From: Lasiosphaeris hirsuta
Taxonomy: Eukaryota; Ascomycota; Sordariomycetes; Sordariales; Lasiosphaeriaceae
Direction of reading: 5' to 3'
DNA: 64,000 nt
Assembly (NCBI GenBank): GCA_030549175.1
Contig: JAUKUA010000002.1
Coordinates: 682,001-746,000, forward strand
The notes beneath the pieces are model-generated. The model was not told where the DNA came from, did no database searches, and worked only from the letters and a program-made list of their open reading frames with translations. This document shows positions 1-12,075 of the stretch, piece after piece. Numbering within the stretch: the stretch's first letter is position 1; every line of letters starts with the position of its first letter. Position numbers and translations under genes: made by a program.

Positions 1-717
1 GAACTTAATTATACCGTTGATCTTAACGGATAGGCCTTATAATCGCTAGTTACTAATACTATCTCTGATGCCATAATAGATTTAATCTATTTACATATAA
101 AATATCTTCTTTCCGACGATACTAACTTTCTTAATACTATCGTTATTACAGGCCTAATTTATAAAGACAAAATGAAGAACTGTAAAATCAACCGGAAAGC
201 CTGATAAGAAAAAGAAAAGTTTACTTTAAATAATAAGAAGTATTTAAAGAAGGATAGTCACTAAGAGAAAACTAATATCTCTAGCTTCTGTCCTAGTCTA
301 ACATACGTTAAAAGACCTAAGGGCCTAAAACGGAAGTAATAGGATAAGAAGGACAAACTCTTAGTACCTATTCAAACTAAGCATTAGTAAACTTATAAGA
401 AGGCTACTACTAAGATAAACTAAGCTAAAATTAATAAGTATAAAGTAAGTAAGAGATACTACCGTTATAGATATTAAGGCTATAACACCCTCGAATGTTA
501 TAGCGGGAAAACTAAGGATAGTAAAGATATCCCTAAGCTACTTGGAAAGATCTCCGGAGCTAAAACCAAACATAGGAAAGGGGATAAAGATAGAGAAAAA
601 ACCTTCTCTCGACCTCCTAAAAAGACTAAGGTTTCTATTATAACAGAGAAAGATTATCTTAAGCTCTTCCCTCGTATTATTAAACTATCTGATAGTAAGG
701 ATATATCAGATTTTTAA
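1..717 (+). pseudogene. gag: Element A gag C-terminal part (nucleocapsid region)
   Basis: This is the C-terminal third of the Gag-like ORF1, the structural protein that would form the virus-like particle and bind the element RNA. The CCHC zinc knuckle (C-x2-C-x4-H-x4-C) is visible at 457-498. The first two cysteines now read as tyrosine (tac, tat) and the histidine as tyrosine (tat), leaving only the last Cys (tgt, 496-498). Those changes are exactly TGY to TAY and CAT to TAT, as RIP predicts. A basic, Lys/Ser-rich tail follows. The frame ends at TAA 715-717 within a GATTTTTAA motif shared by all gag copies here. Many in-frame TAA/TAG stops make it non-functional. Confidence 0.9.
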
Positions 718-3700
718 ATGGTACCCCGAATCTCGCGGCATCGGAAACCGTACCTCGACACGCCGTGACCTTTACTAAGAAGCGTACCTATTACCATAAT
801 GACACTAAGGAGCCTTTATATAAGAAGGCTAAACGAAACTACGAACTATACTATAACAGTTATAAGATTGTTTCTATAACTATCGTCTACTATAAGGTAA
901 GGAAAATCTCCGTCTGAGTACTCTTAAACCCTAGTACCTCCGGCTTGGTCATAAGTAAAGACTTCGTTAGAAAATAAGACATCTCTTATATGTATAAAAT
1001 AACCTTAAAACCCTTAGAAGCCTTTAATAGAACTATCAACCTTAAATTAAGTAAGAAATATACTAAGGATTTTATCCTACGATACTAAGTAAAATACTTC
1101 TCTTACATTTCGTTTGAAATTTCTCTCCTTGATATAGAATACGATATCCTCCTACCGTACTAGTAGCTATAATAACACTAGCCGGATTACCTATAGGACC
1201 TAGATACGATGAAGGTAGCCTTTAAAACTGACTACTATCGCCAAAATTACATCTCTATTATAATCCTTAGAAAGAAAAGCTCTATTACTAATATTACTAT
1301 GTCCTACCTCTTAGACATCCTTAAAAGATTTAAGATCTTTATATTATTAGTATCTTCTAAAGTGGCTTAACAGCTTCTAGACCACTAGCCGTAGGACTAT
1401 ATGATCGATATTATTAAAGATGAAAAACTCCTATAGGAACTTCTTTATCCCATATCATCCTTAGAAAAGAAAATTCTTTATAAATAACTAGATTAAATAC
1501 TTAGAGAAGGTAAGATATAGAAATTAAAGTTACTATACTCTTTACTTATCTTCTTTATAGATAAGGAAGTATCTATAGAAAAGGTAGCTACTAGAGATTT
1601 TCCAAATCTCTACCTTGTAATTAACTATTGAAAAATCAATGAATAAACCATTAAAAATCGTTACCTACTACCTCTAATCACCGAACTTTAAGATATCTTT
1701 GTCACACTGGTAGGCTCACCTAGGTCAACAGGGTCACTGACCTCCTTAACCGAGCCTTACACCAGCGGCACGAACCACACACAAGAAGCACATACCCATT
1801 GACCCACGAACATCCGTCATAGATCACGTAAATAAGGGAACTATCACAAAGGATGGCCACAACGTGGCTCAACCTCGGGACATGATCCCACGCGTGGCTT
1901 ATGGCCTACTCAGCCGGCACGCAGGTCAGCGGATTCTCATGAGTACCCACGGGTCGCGACGGAATGCCCAGAACCACTCACAAGCCAGAGCAGCCGTACA
2001 ATGGACCTCGCCCGCGCTAGGCAATGTCATCAGACTTCAGATTTGTCATGGACAAGCCATTCAACCTTAACATCGTAGTCAGGGCCTACATAGTCAGCCC
2101 GGACTCTGTAGCTGGTCTTTCGAATCATAGACCTCTCCGCTATCGCTGGCATCCCTTTGGAAGACCTGAAACCCGACGTTCTCCGGAGTCTAGCTTTAGT
2201 GGTGACAGGTGGCCGCGACCCCCGCGTGTAAGTCACGAAGGGAACCGTTGCTGTGACAGCCGACCGGGGGATTAACTTAACAACGTTGTGGCCAACGTAA
2301 GTACCAAGGACGTGAAGAAACACCTACAGCAATGGATACCATGTTACTAAAGCTGTATAGATAAGTACTAATACCGGCTATGGACCGACGTGTGATAGGC
2401 CGGCTTCACTTGGCTTATAGCTACTAATTTGTAAGGTACGAGAGACGGGTGGTTAGAAAGGAGATTCGGGACCGACAGGTGGCTAAGAGGATCCTTTAGG
2501 TATTTTAGTATCCTTATATCTTATACATAGCCTTCCATAAGTAGGACAGGTATGCTACGACGGATCCTCGAGAGGAAGAAGCTTCCCAGTTCTCTTTAGA
2601 CAAACCTAGAAAGATTATCAACTAAACTTCAGTAAAGCTGAGGGGTAATATAACCTTATAAACCTTTCTACTTCTCTTAACTTGTAACTACGAAGTATTA
2701 TGTCTTATCTTCTGTTAGATCATTCTATCTCCCTAAACCTCCTTTTCCCTAGCTCTCTACCACTTTATATTGCGACAGTTAACTCCCTTACCGTTCTGTT
2801 CTAAAGCTCTGAATCGGACCTTGTGCTTATTAGCCTTGTGAAGATCAACTCTCTGAGTTTATCGTGTGAAAGCTCTGAACTAGACTAACAGCAATTGTCG
2901 GGGTGGTTCGCTAAACGGTTAAGTCGAGAGTTAGGAAAAGGTTAAAGCTCTACAGTCTAATTCTTCGTTTGATATCTCACCTTGTGGTTGTCACACCCCA
3001 GACCTTCGTAGGCTGGCCTGTGTTATAATCTTCGTTAAATCTATTATCTTTATAAAGATAGATCTAAAGTTAGGATTTAACTTAATTTAGATGAAAGAAG
3101 ATCACAAGTAAAAAACAGCGTTTCGAACTTATTACGGCCTCTTTAAGTTTAATATAATATCCTTTGGCCTTATTAATACTTCCGCTACCTTTTAAGGTAT
3201 AATAAATCATATCTTTCGAGACTTTATCAACCAAGGCCTCTTATCTTATATTGACAACCTTCTTATTTATATAAGTTCTAAAGAAGAACATGATAAAATT
3301 GTCGTTAAAGTCCTTAAGCGACTTTAAAAGCATAACCTCACTATCAACCCCTCTAAATATATATAAGATACTAAGGAATTAAAATACCTAAGCTATATTA
3401 TCGGTATTAAGGATATCGTAATGTCGAAGGATAAGATAAAATGTATCCTTTCATAAGAACAGCTGAAATCGGTAAAAGGAGTATAGTAATTTAATAACTT
3501 TGTAAACTTCTATAGATACTACATTAAGAGTTACTTACGTATAACTAAACTACTTACTAACTTCACTAACTTAACTTAGAAATCTTAGACGTAGAATAAT
3601 TAGATAAATGTTATATTTAAAGTATTAAAGAAAGCCTTTACTAAAGCCTCTGTTCTAGTCTATTTCGACCTTAGTAAACTACCTATTATCGAACCCGACA

Positions 3701-5676
3701 CTTTAAATTACGTGTTAGGAGGAATAATGTCACAGAAGTAAGATGACGGTAAGATATATCTTATAGTATTTTACTTAAGAAAGCTAATTCCCGTAGAAAT
3801 TAATTATGAAATCTATGACAAGGAGCTCCTAGTAATAGTTAACTACTTCTAATGATAGAGATACTATCTTAAGGGCGTTAAATACTATATCGAAGTCTTC
3901 TTAGATTATCGTAATCTAGAATACTTCTAGACTACTAAAGTCCTTAACCGCTACTAGGCTCGATGGGCTTAGTAGCTCGCTACCTTCGACTTCGTCATTA
4001 ACTTCCATCCCGGCATATAAAATGCTAAGGTAGATACTCTCTCACGGTATAAAGAGTACCTTTTGGAAAGGAGGGATAAAAACTAACCGATAACCTCTAT
4101 TTTAAATAAAAAGTATTTTTTATACTCTGAAGTTCCTATGTTTATACTCTCAAAAGTACGTCTTTATAATATTTTAATATTAAAATAAAACGAAGAATTC
4201 TTCGAACAAATTAAAGCTACTGTTTTTACGGACGAAACATATTAGAAGGCTCTAGTCTTCTTTAGGAAAGATGTAACTAATGAAGATAGAATCTTATTTA
4301 TAAAGAATCATATTTAGATCCTTAATAACAAGGAACTTAAAATCTAGATTATTTACTTCGAATACAATATTAAAGTAGTAGGCTACATGGGTATAGATAA
4401 GACTATTAAACTTATTAGACAGTACATGTTTTAGTAAAACCTTAAAAAAGATGTTACTAAGTTTATATGTTCTTGTCATAAGTGTCTAAGTAATAAGTTA
4501 AGACGTTATCTTCCTTTCGAACTACTTTATCTTATTAAGTTAGAATACTTCCCATAGAAGCTTATCTTAATAGACTTTATAATAGACCTTCCTCTTTCGA
4601 ACGGATGTAGTTTTATCTAAGTCATTATCGATATCTTTATTAAAATAGTATACTTTATTTCTTTAAAAGACGATACTAAGAAGACAAAAGACTTAATTTC
4701 TCTCTTTACCTATAAATGTTAGAAATATTATAATATACCTATTGGTATCATCTCTAATTAGGATTTACGGTTTAACATAGGCCTTTGGCGTAACTTCCTT
4801 AAACATGTTAAAATTAAGCTAAAGATATTAACCTCGTTCTACCCTAAGATAGATAACTAAACCGAACGTCTCAATTAGTATATCGAGGCCTATCTCAGAG
4901 CCTTCGTTAACTATGAGATAAATAACTAAGATATCTTATTACCTATAGCCAAATTTATATAGAATAACACTAGATCGACTTCTACTAGTAGCTCTCCTTT
5001 CTATGCTAACTATAGATATCATCTAGCCGCTAACAATCTACTTGATAAATCTACGTATAACCTATACAGTGAAATCATAACACATTAGATAACTATGGTC
5101 TATAAGAACCTTTACGAAATCCTTAAAGAATCTTAAGAATGAATAAAGAAGTACGTAGATAAGAAGCGAACGGAAGTACCCTCCTTTACCGAGAAGTAAT
5201 TAGTGATATTAGACGTTAGGAATATCAAGACCAAAAGACTATCGAAAAAGTTAGATAAGAAGTTACTTAGCCTATTTAAAATTTCTAAGGTAGTATCTCC
5301 TATAGCTGTGAAACTTAAACTTCCAGAATGTTAGAAAATTTATCTTACCTTTCATATTTCCCTCATTGAGCTTTTCTGAACCGGCTCTTAGTCAATCTCT
5401 AACCTTATTTAGGTTCTAAAGTAAGTAGGAGACGTTTACCTTGAGGAATTTGTAGTAGAAGAAATCATAAACTCCCGTACTAAGAAAAGGGTAGTAGAGT
5501 ATCTCGTCAAATGGGATAGATACCCCGAGGAGAAGGATTAGACTTAGAAACTATACGAGTACTTCTTTGACATTTAGGAACTTTAGGACTTCTACGTCAA
5601 ACACCTATATAAGCCTAAGGACCTTAGGGTTATTAACCCTAGGACTTAAGGCGAGTTCTCTTAGAAGGGGAGATAG
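708..5676 (+). pseudogene. pol: Element A pol (protease-RT-RNase H-integrase-chromodomain), RIPed and split by solo LTR
   Basis: Polyprotein relic in the -1 frame relative to gag. A protease-like motif begins near residue 74 (924-950, LNPSTSG as read; the Asp codon is now Asn). RT follows, with the PLYPMS and KNRY-LPLI blocks before the solo LTR. The catalytic motif YIDN at 3247-3258 (residues 403-406) has lost its second Asp. The integrase zinc-binding CHKC is at 4474-4485 and the D,D,E core follows, with TERLN near the Glu. A chromodomain is recognisable around residues 1135-1185 (EYLVKWDRYPEE at 5497-5532). The stop TAG (5674-5676) abuts the 3' LTR. Stops are scattered throughout. The solo LTR interrupts the RT fingers after about residue 331. 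Confidence 0.93.
1700..3027 (+). repeat. Solo LTR (type I) inserted in element A RT
   Basis: A 1328-bp LTR starting TGTCACACTGG and ending TGTGTTATA, flanked by a perfect 5-bp duplication atctt (1695-1699 and 3028-3032). No internal region is attached, and the A pol reading continues immediately on the other side. It is therefore a solo LTR, most simply left by LTR-LTR recombination. Both ends are lightly mutated (CA-rich stretches survive around 1700-2250) and the middle is heavily RIPed. Apparent ORFs inside it on both strands are artefacts of this less mutated DNA. Confidence 0.95.
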
Positions 5677-6987
5677 TGTCATATTGGTAGGCTTACCTAG
5701 GTTAACAGGGTTACTAACCTCCTTAACCAAGCTATATATTAACGGTACGAACTATACATATACCCATTAACCTACGAGTATCTATTATAGATTACGTAGA
5801 TAAGGGAACTATCACAGAGAGAAAGCTATAATATAGTTCAACCTCAGTAACGTATAGCTAATAGCCTATTCAGCCAGTATACAAGTTAGTAGGTTCTCCT
5901 AAGTACCTACGGGTTACGATAGAATACCTAGAATTACTCACAAGCCAGAGTAGCCATATAATAGATCCTGCCTATACTAAGTAACGTCATCAGACTTTAG
6001 ATTTGTCATAGATAAGCTACCTAACCTCAGTATCGTAATCGGAGCCTACATAGTCAGCCTAGACCCTATAGCTAGTCTTTCGAATTATGGACCTTCCCAC
6101 TATCGCTGGCATTCCTTTAGAAGACCTAGACCCCGACGTTCTCCAAAGTCTAACTTTAGTAGTGACAGGTAGCCGCGACCCCTACATATAAGTTACGAAG
6201 GGAACCGTTGTTATAACAAGTGCTAGCCTTGGGACTTAGCGGCTTGTAGCTAACATAAGTACTAAGGACGTAAAGAAATACCTATAGCGATGGACACTAT
6301 GCCACTAGAGCTGTATGGATAAGTACTAATACCGGCCATGGACTAACGTGTGATAGGCCGGCTTCACTTAGCTTGTAGTTATGAATTTGTAGGGCGTGAG
6401 AGACGGGCGGCTAGAAAGGAGATTTAGGACCGATAGGCGGCTAGAAAGATCTTTTAGATATTTTTTAGTATCCTTGTATCTTATACATAGCCTTCTATAA
6501 GTAGGACAGGTACGTTACGACGGATCCTCGAGAGAAAGAAGCTCTCCAATTCTCTTTAGACAAACCTAGAAAGATTATTAGTTAAACTTTAATGAAGCTG
6601 AGGGGTAATACAACCTTATGAACCCTTTTGTTTCTCCTGACTTGTAACTACGAAGTATTGTGGCTTATCTTATGTTGGATCATTCCATCTCTCTGAACCT
6701 CCTTCTCCCTAGCTCTCCACTACTTTACATTACGACAGTTAACTCCTTTACCGTTCTGTTCTAAACTTCCAAATTGGACCTTGAGCTTATTAGCCTTATG
6801 AAGATTAAGTCCCTGAGTTCGTCGTGTAAAAGCTCTGAACTAGACTAATAGTAATTGTCGGGGTAGTTCGTTAAACGGTTAAGTCGAGAGTTAGGAAAAG
6901 GTTAAAGCTCTATAGTCTGACTCTTCATCTGATATCTCACCTTGTGGTTGTCACACCCTAGACCTTCGTAGGCTGGCTTGTGTCACA
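5677..6987 (+). repeat. Element A 3' LTR
   Basis: A 1311-bp LTR preceded by the polypurine tract and gatag (5665-5676) and ending TGTGTCACA. It carries the type I sequence cctacatagtcagcc near 6048 but type II bases in the aagtccctgagttcgtcg stretch near 6805, so it fits neither subfamily cleanly. The inner U3 edge is heavily RIPed (first bases tgtcatattgg) and the outer edge is nearly clean. Confidence 0.93.
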
Positions 6988-7126
6988 GATAGTATAGCTG
7001 TTTACTAAATAAGTAGTATTAAACTATAGTATCTAAGTAAGATTAACTATCGTTAGAAAAGACGTTATATATTAGTCTACGATACTAGCTATTAATAGTA
7101 GTCTATTGTCTTTATGACAGCTAGGG
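6988..7126. other. Host remnant between elements A and B
   Basis: This is 139 bp of AT-rich, RIPed non-LTR sequence. It begins with gatag, the presumed right target duplication of A, and ends with taggg, the left target duplication of B. No coding or structural feature was recognised. It was originally contiguous with 15854 onward. Confidence 0.8.
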
Positions 7127-8445
7127 TGTAACATAGGCCAGCCCACGAAGGTCTGGGGTATAACAACCACAAGGTAAGATATCGAATAGAGAGTCAAACT
7201 GTAGAGCTTTAACCTTTTCCTAACTCTCGACTCAACCGTTTAGCGAACCACCTTGACAATTACTGTTAGTCTAGTTCAGAGCTTTCACACGATAAACTTA
7301 GGGACTTGATCTTCGTAAGGCTTATTAAAGCTCAAGGTCCGATTCAGAGGTTTAGAACAGAACGGTGAGGGAGTTAACTGTCGCAATGTAAAGTGATGGA
7401 GAGCCAGGGAGAAGGAGGTTTAAGGAGATGGAATGATTTAACAAAGGATAAGACATAATACTTCGTAGTTATAAGTTAGGAGAAATAGAAAGGTTCATAA
7501 GGTTGTATTATCCCTTAGCTTTACTGAAGTTTAGCTGATAATCTTTTTAGGTTTGTTCAAAGAGAACTAGGGAGCTTTTTTCTCTCGAGGATCCATTGTA
7601 GTGTACCTGTTCTACTTATGGAAGGCTATGTATAAGATATAAGGATACTAAAATACCTGAAGGATCTTCCTAGCCGTCTATCGGTCCCGAATCTCTTTTC
7701 TAGCCGCCTGTCTCTCGTGTCTTACAAATCAGCGGTTATAAGCTAGGTGATATTAGCTTATCTCGTGTTGGTCCACGGTCGGTATTAGTACTTATTTATA
7801 TAGCTTTAGTGGCATGGTATCTATTGTTATAGATGTTCTCTTACGTCCTTGGTACTTTCGTTGGCTATAGTACTGTTAGGTTGATCCCTAGGTCGGCTAT
7901 TATAGTAACGGTTTCCTTTATGACTTATACGTGGGGTTTGTGGCTACTTGTTACTATTAAAGCTAGACTTCGGAGAATATCGGATTCTAGGTTTTTTAAA
8001 GGAATGTTAGTGATAACGGGAAGGTCTATAATTTAAAAGACTAACTATAGGGTCTTAGGCTCTGACTACGATGTTAAGGTTAAATGGCTTGTTTATGATA
8101 AATCTAAAGTCTAATGACGTTACTTAGTGTAGGTGAGATTTATTATATGGTTACTCTAGCTTATGAGTGGTTTTAGATATTTTATTATGACTTATAGGTA
8201 CTGTGGAAAAATCTACTAACTTATGTGTTAGTTAAATAGGCTATAAGCTATGTATAGGATCTTATCTCGAGGTTAAGTTATGATATAGCTATTCTCTATA
8301 ATAGTTCCCTTATTTATATGATCTATGATAGATATTCGTAGGTCAAGGGGTATGTACTTCTTATGTGTAGTTCGTACCGTTAGTATGTAGCTCGGTTAAG
8401 GAGGTTAGTAACCTTATTAACCTAGGTAAGCCTATTAGTATAATA
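7127..8445 (-). repeat. Element B 3' LTR (type II, 1319 bp)
   Basis: Read on the minus strand it starts at 8445 beside the internal sequence gatag (plus-strand ctatc, 8446-8450) preceded by the polypurine tract, and ends TATGTTACA at 7127. The outer edge (7127 onward) still has intact CA-rich sequence, while the inner edge near 8445 is heavily converted. Confidence 0.95.
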
Positions 8446-11400
8446 CTATCTCCTTTCCTAGGAAGACTTACTTTGAGTCCTAGGGTTAATAACCCTAGGA
8501 TCCTTAGGCTTGTGTAAGTACTTAACGTAGAAGTTCTAAAGTTCCTAAGTATTAGAGAAGTACTCGTATAGTTCCTAAGTTTAATTTTTCTCTCCGAGAT
8601 ATTTATCCTATTTAACGAGATACTTTATTATTCTTTTCTTAGTATAGGAGTTCATAATTTCTTCTACTACGAATTTCTTAGGGTAAATATTTCTTACTTG
8701 TTCTAAGACCTGAATGGGGTTAAGGATTGGCTAAGAGCCGGTTCGGAAAGGTTTAATAAGGGAGACGTAAAAGGTAAGATAAATTTTCTATCGCTCCGGG
8801 AGTTTGAGTTTTACGGCTATAGGAGATACTACCTTAGAGATTTTGAACGGGCCGAGTAGCTTTCTGTCTAGTTTCTTAAAAGGTCTCTTAGTCTTAATAT
8901 TTTATACGTTAAGTATTACTAGCTGTTTTTTTTTAAAGGAGGGTATTTCCGTTCGCTTCCGATCTATATACTTCTTTATCCGTTCTTAAGATTCCTTAAG
9001 GGTCTTATAAAGGTTCTTATAGACCGTTATCATCTAATGTACTTTGATCTTACTATGTGGGTTATATATAGATTTGTTAGGTAGATTGTTCGTGGCCAGA
9101 TAATATTTGTAATTAGTATAGAAAGAAGAGCTACTAGTAGAAGTTAACTTAGTATTATTTTTTGTAAATTTAGCTATAGGTAATAGGATGTCTTAGTTAT
9201 TTATCTTATAGTTAACGAAGGCTTTAAGATAAGCCTTGATATATTAATTAAGACGTTCGGTCTAGTTGTTTGTTTCGGAGTAGAACGAGGTTAATATTCT
9301 TAGCTTAACTCTGATATGTTTAAGGAAGCTATACTAAAGTTTTATGTTAAACCGTAAGTCTTAATTAGAAATAATATTAATAAGTATACCGTGATATTTC
9401 TAACATTTATAGGTAAAGATTAAGATTAAGTCTTTTATCTTCTTAATATCGTCTTTTAAAGGTATGAAGTATGTCATTTTGATAAAGATATCGACAATGA
9501 CCTAAATAGAATTATATTTATTAGAGTAAGGAAGGTTCGTTATGAAGTCTATTAAAATAAGCCTCTAGGGAAAGTATTCTAACTTAATAGGATGAAGTAG
9601 TTTAAAAAGAAGGTAGTATCTTAGCTTGTTACTTTAACACTTATGATAAAAGTATATAAAGTTAGTAACGTCCTTCTCAAGATTTTGCTAGAATATGTAC
9701 CGTTTGATAAGTTTAACGGTCTTATCTATATCTATGTAGCTTACCACTTTAGTATCGTGTTTTAAGTAGATGATCTAGATCTTAAGTCTCTTGTTATTAG
9801 GGATCTAAATACGATTCTTTATAAATAAGATTCTGTCTTCTTTAGTTACGTCTTTTCTAAGGGAAACTAGAGCCTTTTGATACGTTTCGTCTGTAGAGAT
9901 AGTAACTTTAATTTATTCGAAGAATTCTTCGTTTTATTTTGGTATTAGAATATTATAGAGGCGTACTTTTGAGATTATAAACGTAGGAACTTTAGAATAT
10001 AAAAAGTACTCTTTATTTAAAACAGAGGTTATCGGCTAGTTTTTATCTCTCCCTTCCGGAAGATACTTTTTACGTCGTGAGAGAGTATCTACCTTAGTAT
10101 TTTATATATCGGAATAGAAATTAATAACGAAGTCGAAGGTGGCAAGTTACTGAGTTCATCGGGCTTAACGGCGGTTAAGGACCTTAGTAGTTTAGAAATA
10201 TTCTAGATTACGGTAGTCCGAGAAGACTTCGATATGGTATTTGGTTCTCTTAAGATAATATCTTTAACGTTAGAAGTAATTAACTATTGTTAAGAGTTCT
10301 TTGTTATAGATCTTATAGTTAATTTCCGTAGGAATTAATTTTCTTAAGTAAAATGCCATAGGATATATCTTACCGTCATCTTACTTTTGTAACATTATTT
10401 CTCTTAATACGTAGTCTAAAGTATTAGGTTCGATAATAAGTAGTCTATTAGGATCGAAATAAATTAGAACAGGGGCTTCGGTAAAGGCTTTTTTTAATAC
10501 TTTAAATATAACGTTTATCTAATTGTTTTATGTCTAGGTTTTCTAGGTAAGGTTTGTAAAATTAATAAGTAGTTTAGTAATGTGTAAGTAGCCTTTGATA
10601 TAGTACTTATAGAAGTTTATAAATCTATTAAATTACTAGATTTCTTTTATCGATTTCGGCTATTCTTATGAAAGGATATATTCTATCTTATCCTTTGACA
10701 TTATAATATCTATAATGTTAATAATATAACTTAGGTACTTTAGTTCCTTAGTATCTTATATATATTTAGAGAGGTTAATAGTAAGGTTATACTTCTAAAG
10801 TCGTTTAAGGACTTTAACGATAATTTTGTCGTGTTTCTTTTTAGAATTTGTATAAATGAAAAGGTCGTTAATGTAGGACAGAAGACCTTGATCGATAAGA
10901 TTTCGAAAGATATGATTTATTATACTTTAGAAGATAATAGAAGTATTAATAAGGCCGAAGGATATTATGTTAAATTTGAAAAGACTATAATAGGTTCGAA
11001 ATGTTATTTTCTACTTATAGCCTTTCTTTATCCGAATTAAGTTAAAACCCGATTTTAAATCTATCTTAGTAAAGAGGGTAGATCCGGTGAGAGTATCTTA
11101 AAGTTTGGTAATTAGAGGTAGTAGGTAGTAGTTTTTAATAGTTCGTTCGTTAATCTTTCGGTAGTCAATTATAAGGCGGAGGTTTTTTAGGTTTCTTATA
11201 GCTACTTTTTCTAATGATACTTTCTTATTTATAAAGAAAATAGGTAAAGAACATAGTGATTTTAATTTCCGTATCTTACCTTCTCTAAGTATTTAGTCTA
11301 GTTATTTACGAAGGATTTTCTTTTTTAAAGGTGACATGAGATAAAGAGGTTCCTATAGGAGTTTTTTATTCTTAATGATATTAATTATATAGTCCTAGGG

Positions 11401-12075
11401 CTAGTAATTTAGTAGCTATTAGGCCGTTTTAAGAGATACTAAAGAGATAAAAATCCTAAATCTTTTAGAGATGTTTTAGATATAAGACGTTGTAACATTT
11501 ACGATAGAGCTTTTATTTCCTAAGATTATAAGGAAAGTATAGTTTTAACGATAGTAGTTAGAACTAAAGGCTATCTTCGGTATATTAAGGTCTTATTAGT
11601 AGTTCGGCTAGTACTGTTATAGCTACTAGTATAAAAGAAGAATATTATATTTTATATCGAAGGGAGAAATTTCGAACGTGATACGAGAGAAGTATTTTAC
11701 TTAGTATCGTAGAATAATTTCCTTAGTATACTCCTTACTTGATTTAAGGTTGATAGTTTTATTAAAGGTTTCTAAGGGCTTTAGGATCGTTTTATATATA
11801 CGAGAGATATTTTATTTTTTAATAAGGTCTTTACTTATGACTAGGCTAAAGGTACTAAGATCTAAGAGTACTTAGACGGAGATTTCCTTAACTTCGTAGT
11901 AGACGATAGTTATAGAAATAATCTTACGAGTGTTATAATATAGTTCATAACTTCGCTTAACCTTCTTACGAGAGGGTTTCTCTATGTGATAGTTAATACG
12001 CTTTTTAGTAGAGATTATGGCGGGTCAAGGTACGGTTCTCGATACCGTGAGCTTCGGGATACCTTTTAAAAATCT
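8446..12075 (-). pseudogene. pol: Element B pol, 1210-codon frame riddled with RIP stops
   Basis: Same polyprotein as in element A: protease-like D-x-G region near residue 72-75, RT, RNase H, integrase and C-terminal chromodomain, in the -1 frame to gag. The RT catalytic motif reads YIND (10864-10875, residues 401-404), the first Asp having become Asn (GAC to AAC). The frame is exactly 3630 nt from the frameshift site to the TAG beside the 3' LTR, so no net indel has occurred although stops are numerous. A 61-79 residue open stretch around 10831-11040 on the plus strand is only the antisense of the RT core. Confidence 0.93.

Larger units (their letters stand above)
1..6987 (+). mobile_element. 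Element A: Ty3/Gypsy chromovirus, 5' end outside window, RIP-inactivated
   Basis: The window opens inside gag and runs through pol to a complete 3' LTR ending TGTGTCACA at 6987. Pol ends with a chromodomain, which places it among chromoviruses. It is interrupted by a solo LTR at 1700-3027; removing that LTR and one 5-bp duplication leaves a pol frame of 3636 nt (1212 codons), so inactivation is by point mutation rather than by indels. The five bases after the 3' LTR (gatag, 6988-6992) should be its target duplication, but the left copy lies outside the window. Its 3' LTR mixes diagnostic sites of the two subfamilies seen elsewhere in the window, so it is an intermediate or recombinant type. 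Confidence 0.95.

Noticed and set aside
2024..2323. Open frames on both strands around 2.0-2.3 kb, repeated near 63.6-63.8 kb and 7.8-8.0 kb
   Set aside because: They lie inside the U3 region of LTRs, in the zone spared by RIP. They overlap on both strands and have no protein motif.
6988..7126. gatag after the A 3' LTR as proof of a complete element A
   Set aside because: The same gatag also precedes the 3' LTR as internal polypurine sequence, and the real left flank lies outside the window, so it proves nothing.
10831..11040. Short frames at 10831-11040, 35339-35548 and 48137-48358
   Set aside because: They are antisense shadows of the RT core, on the strand opposite pol.
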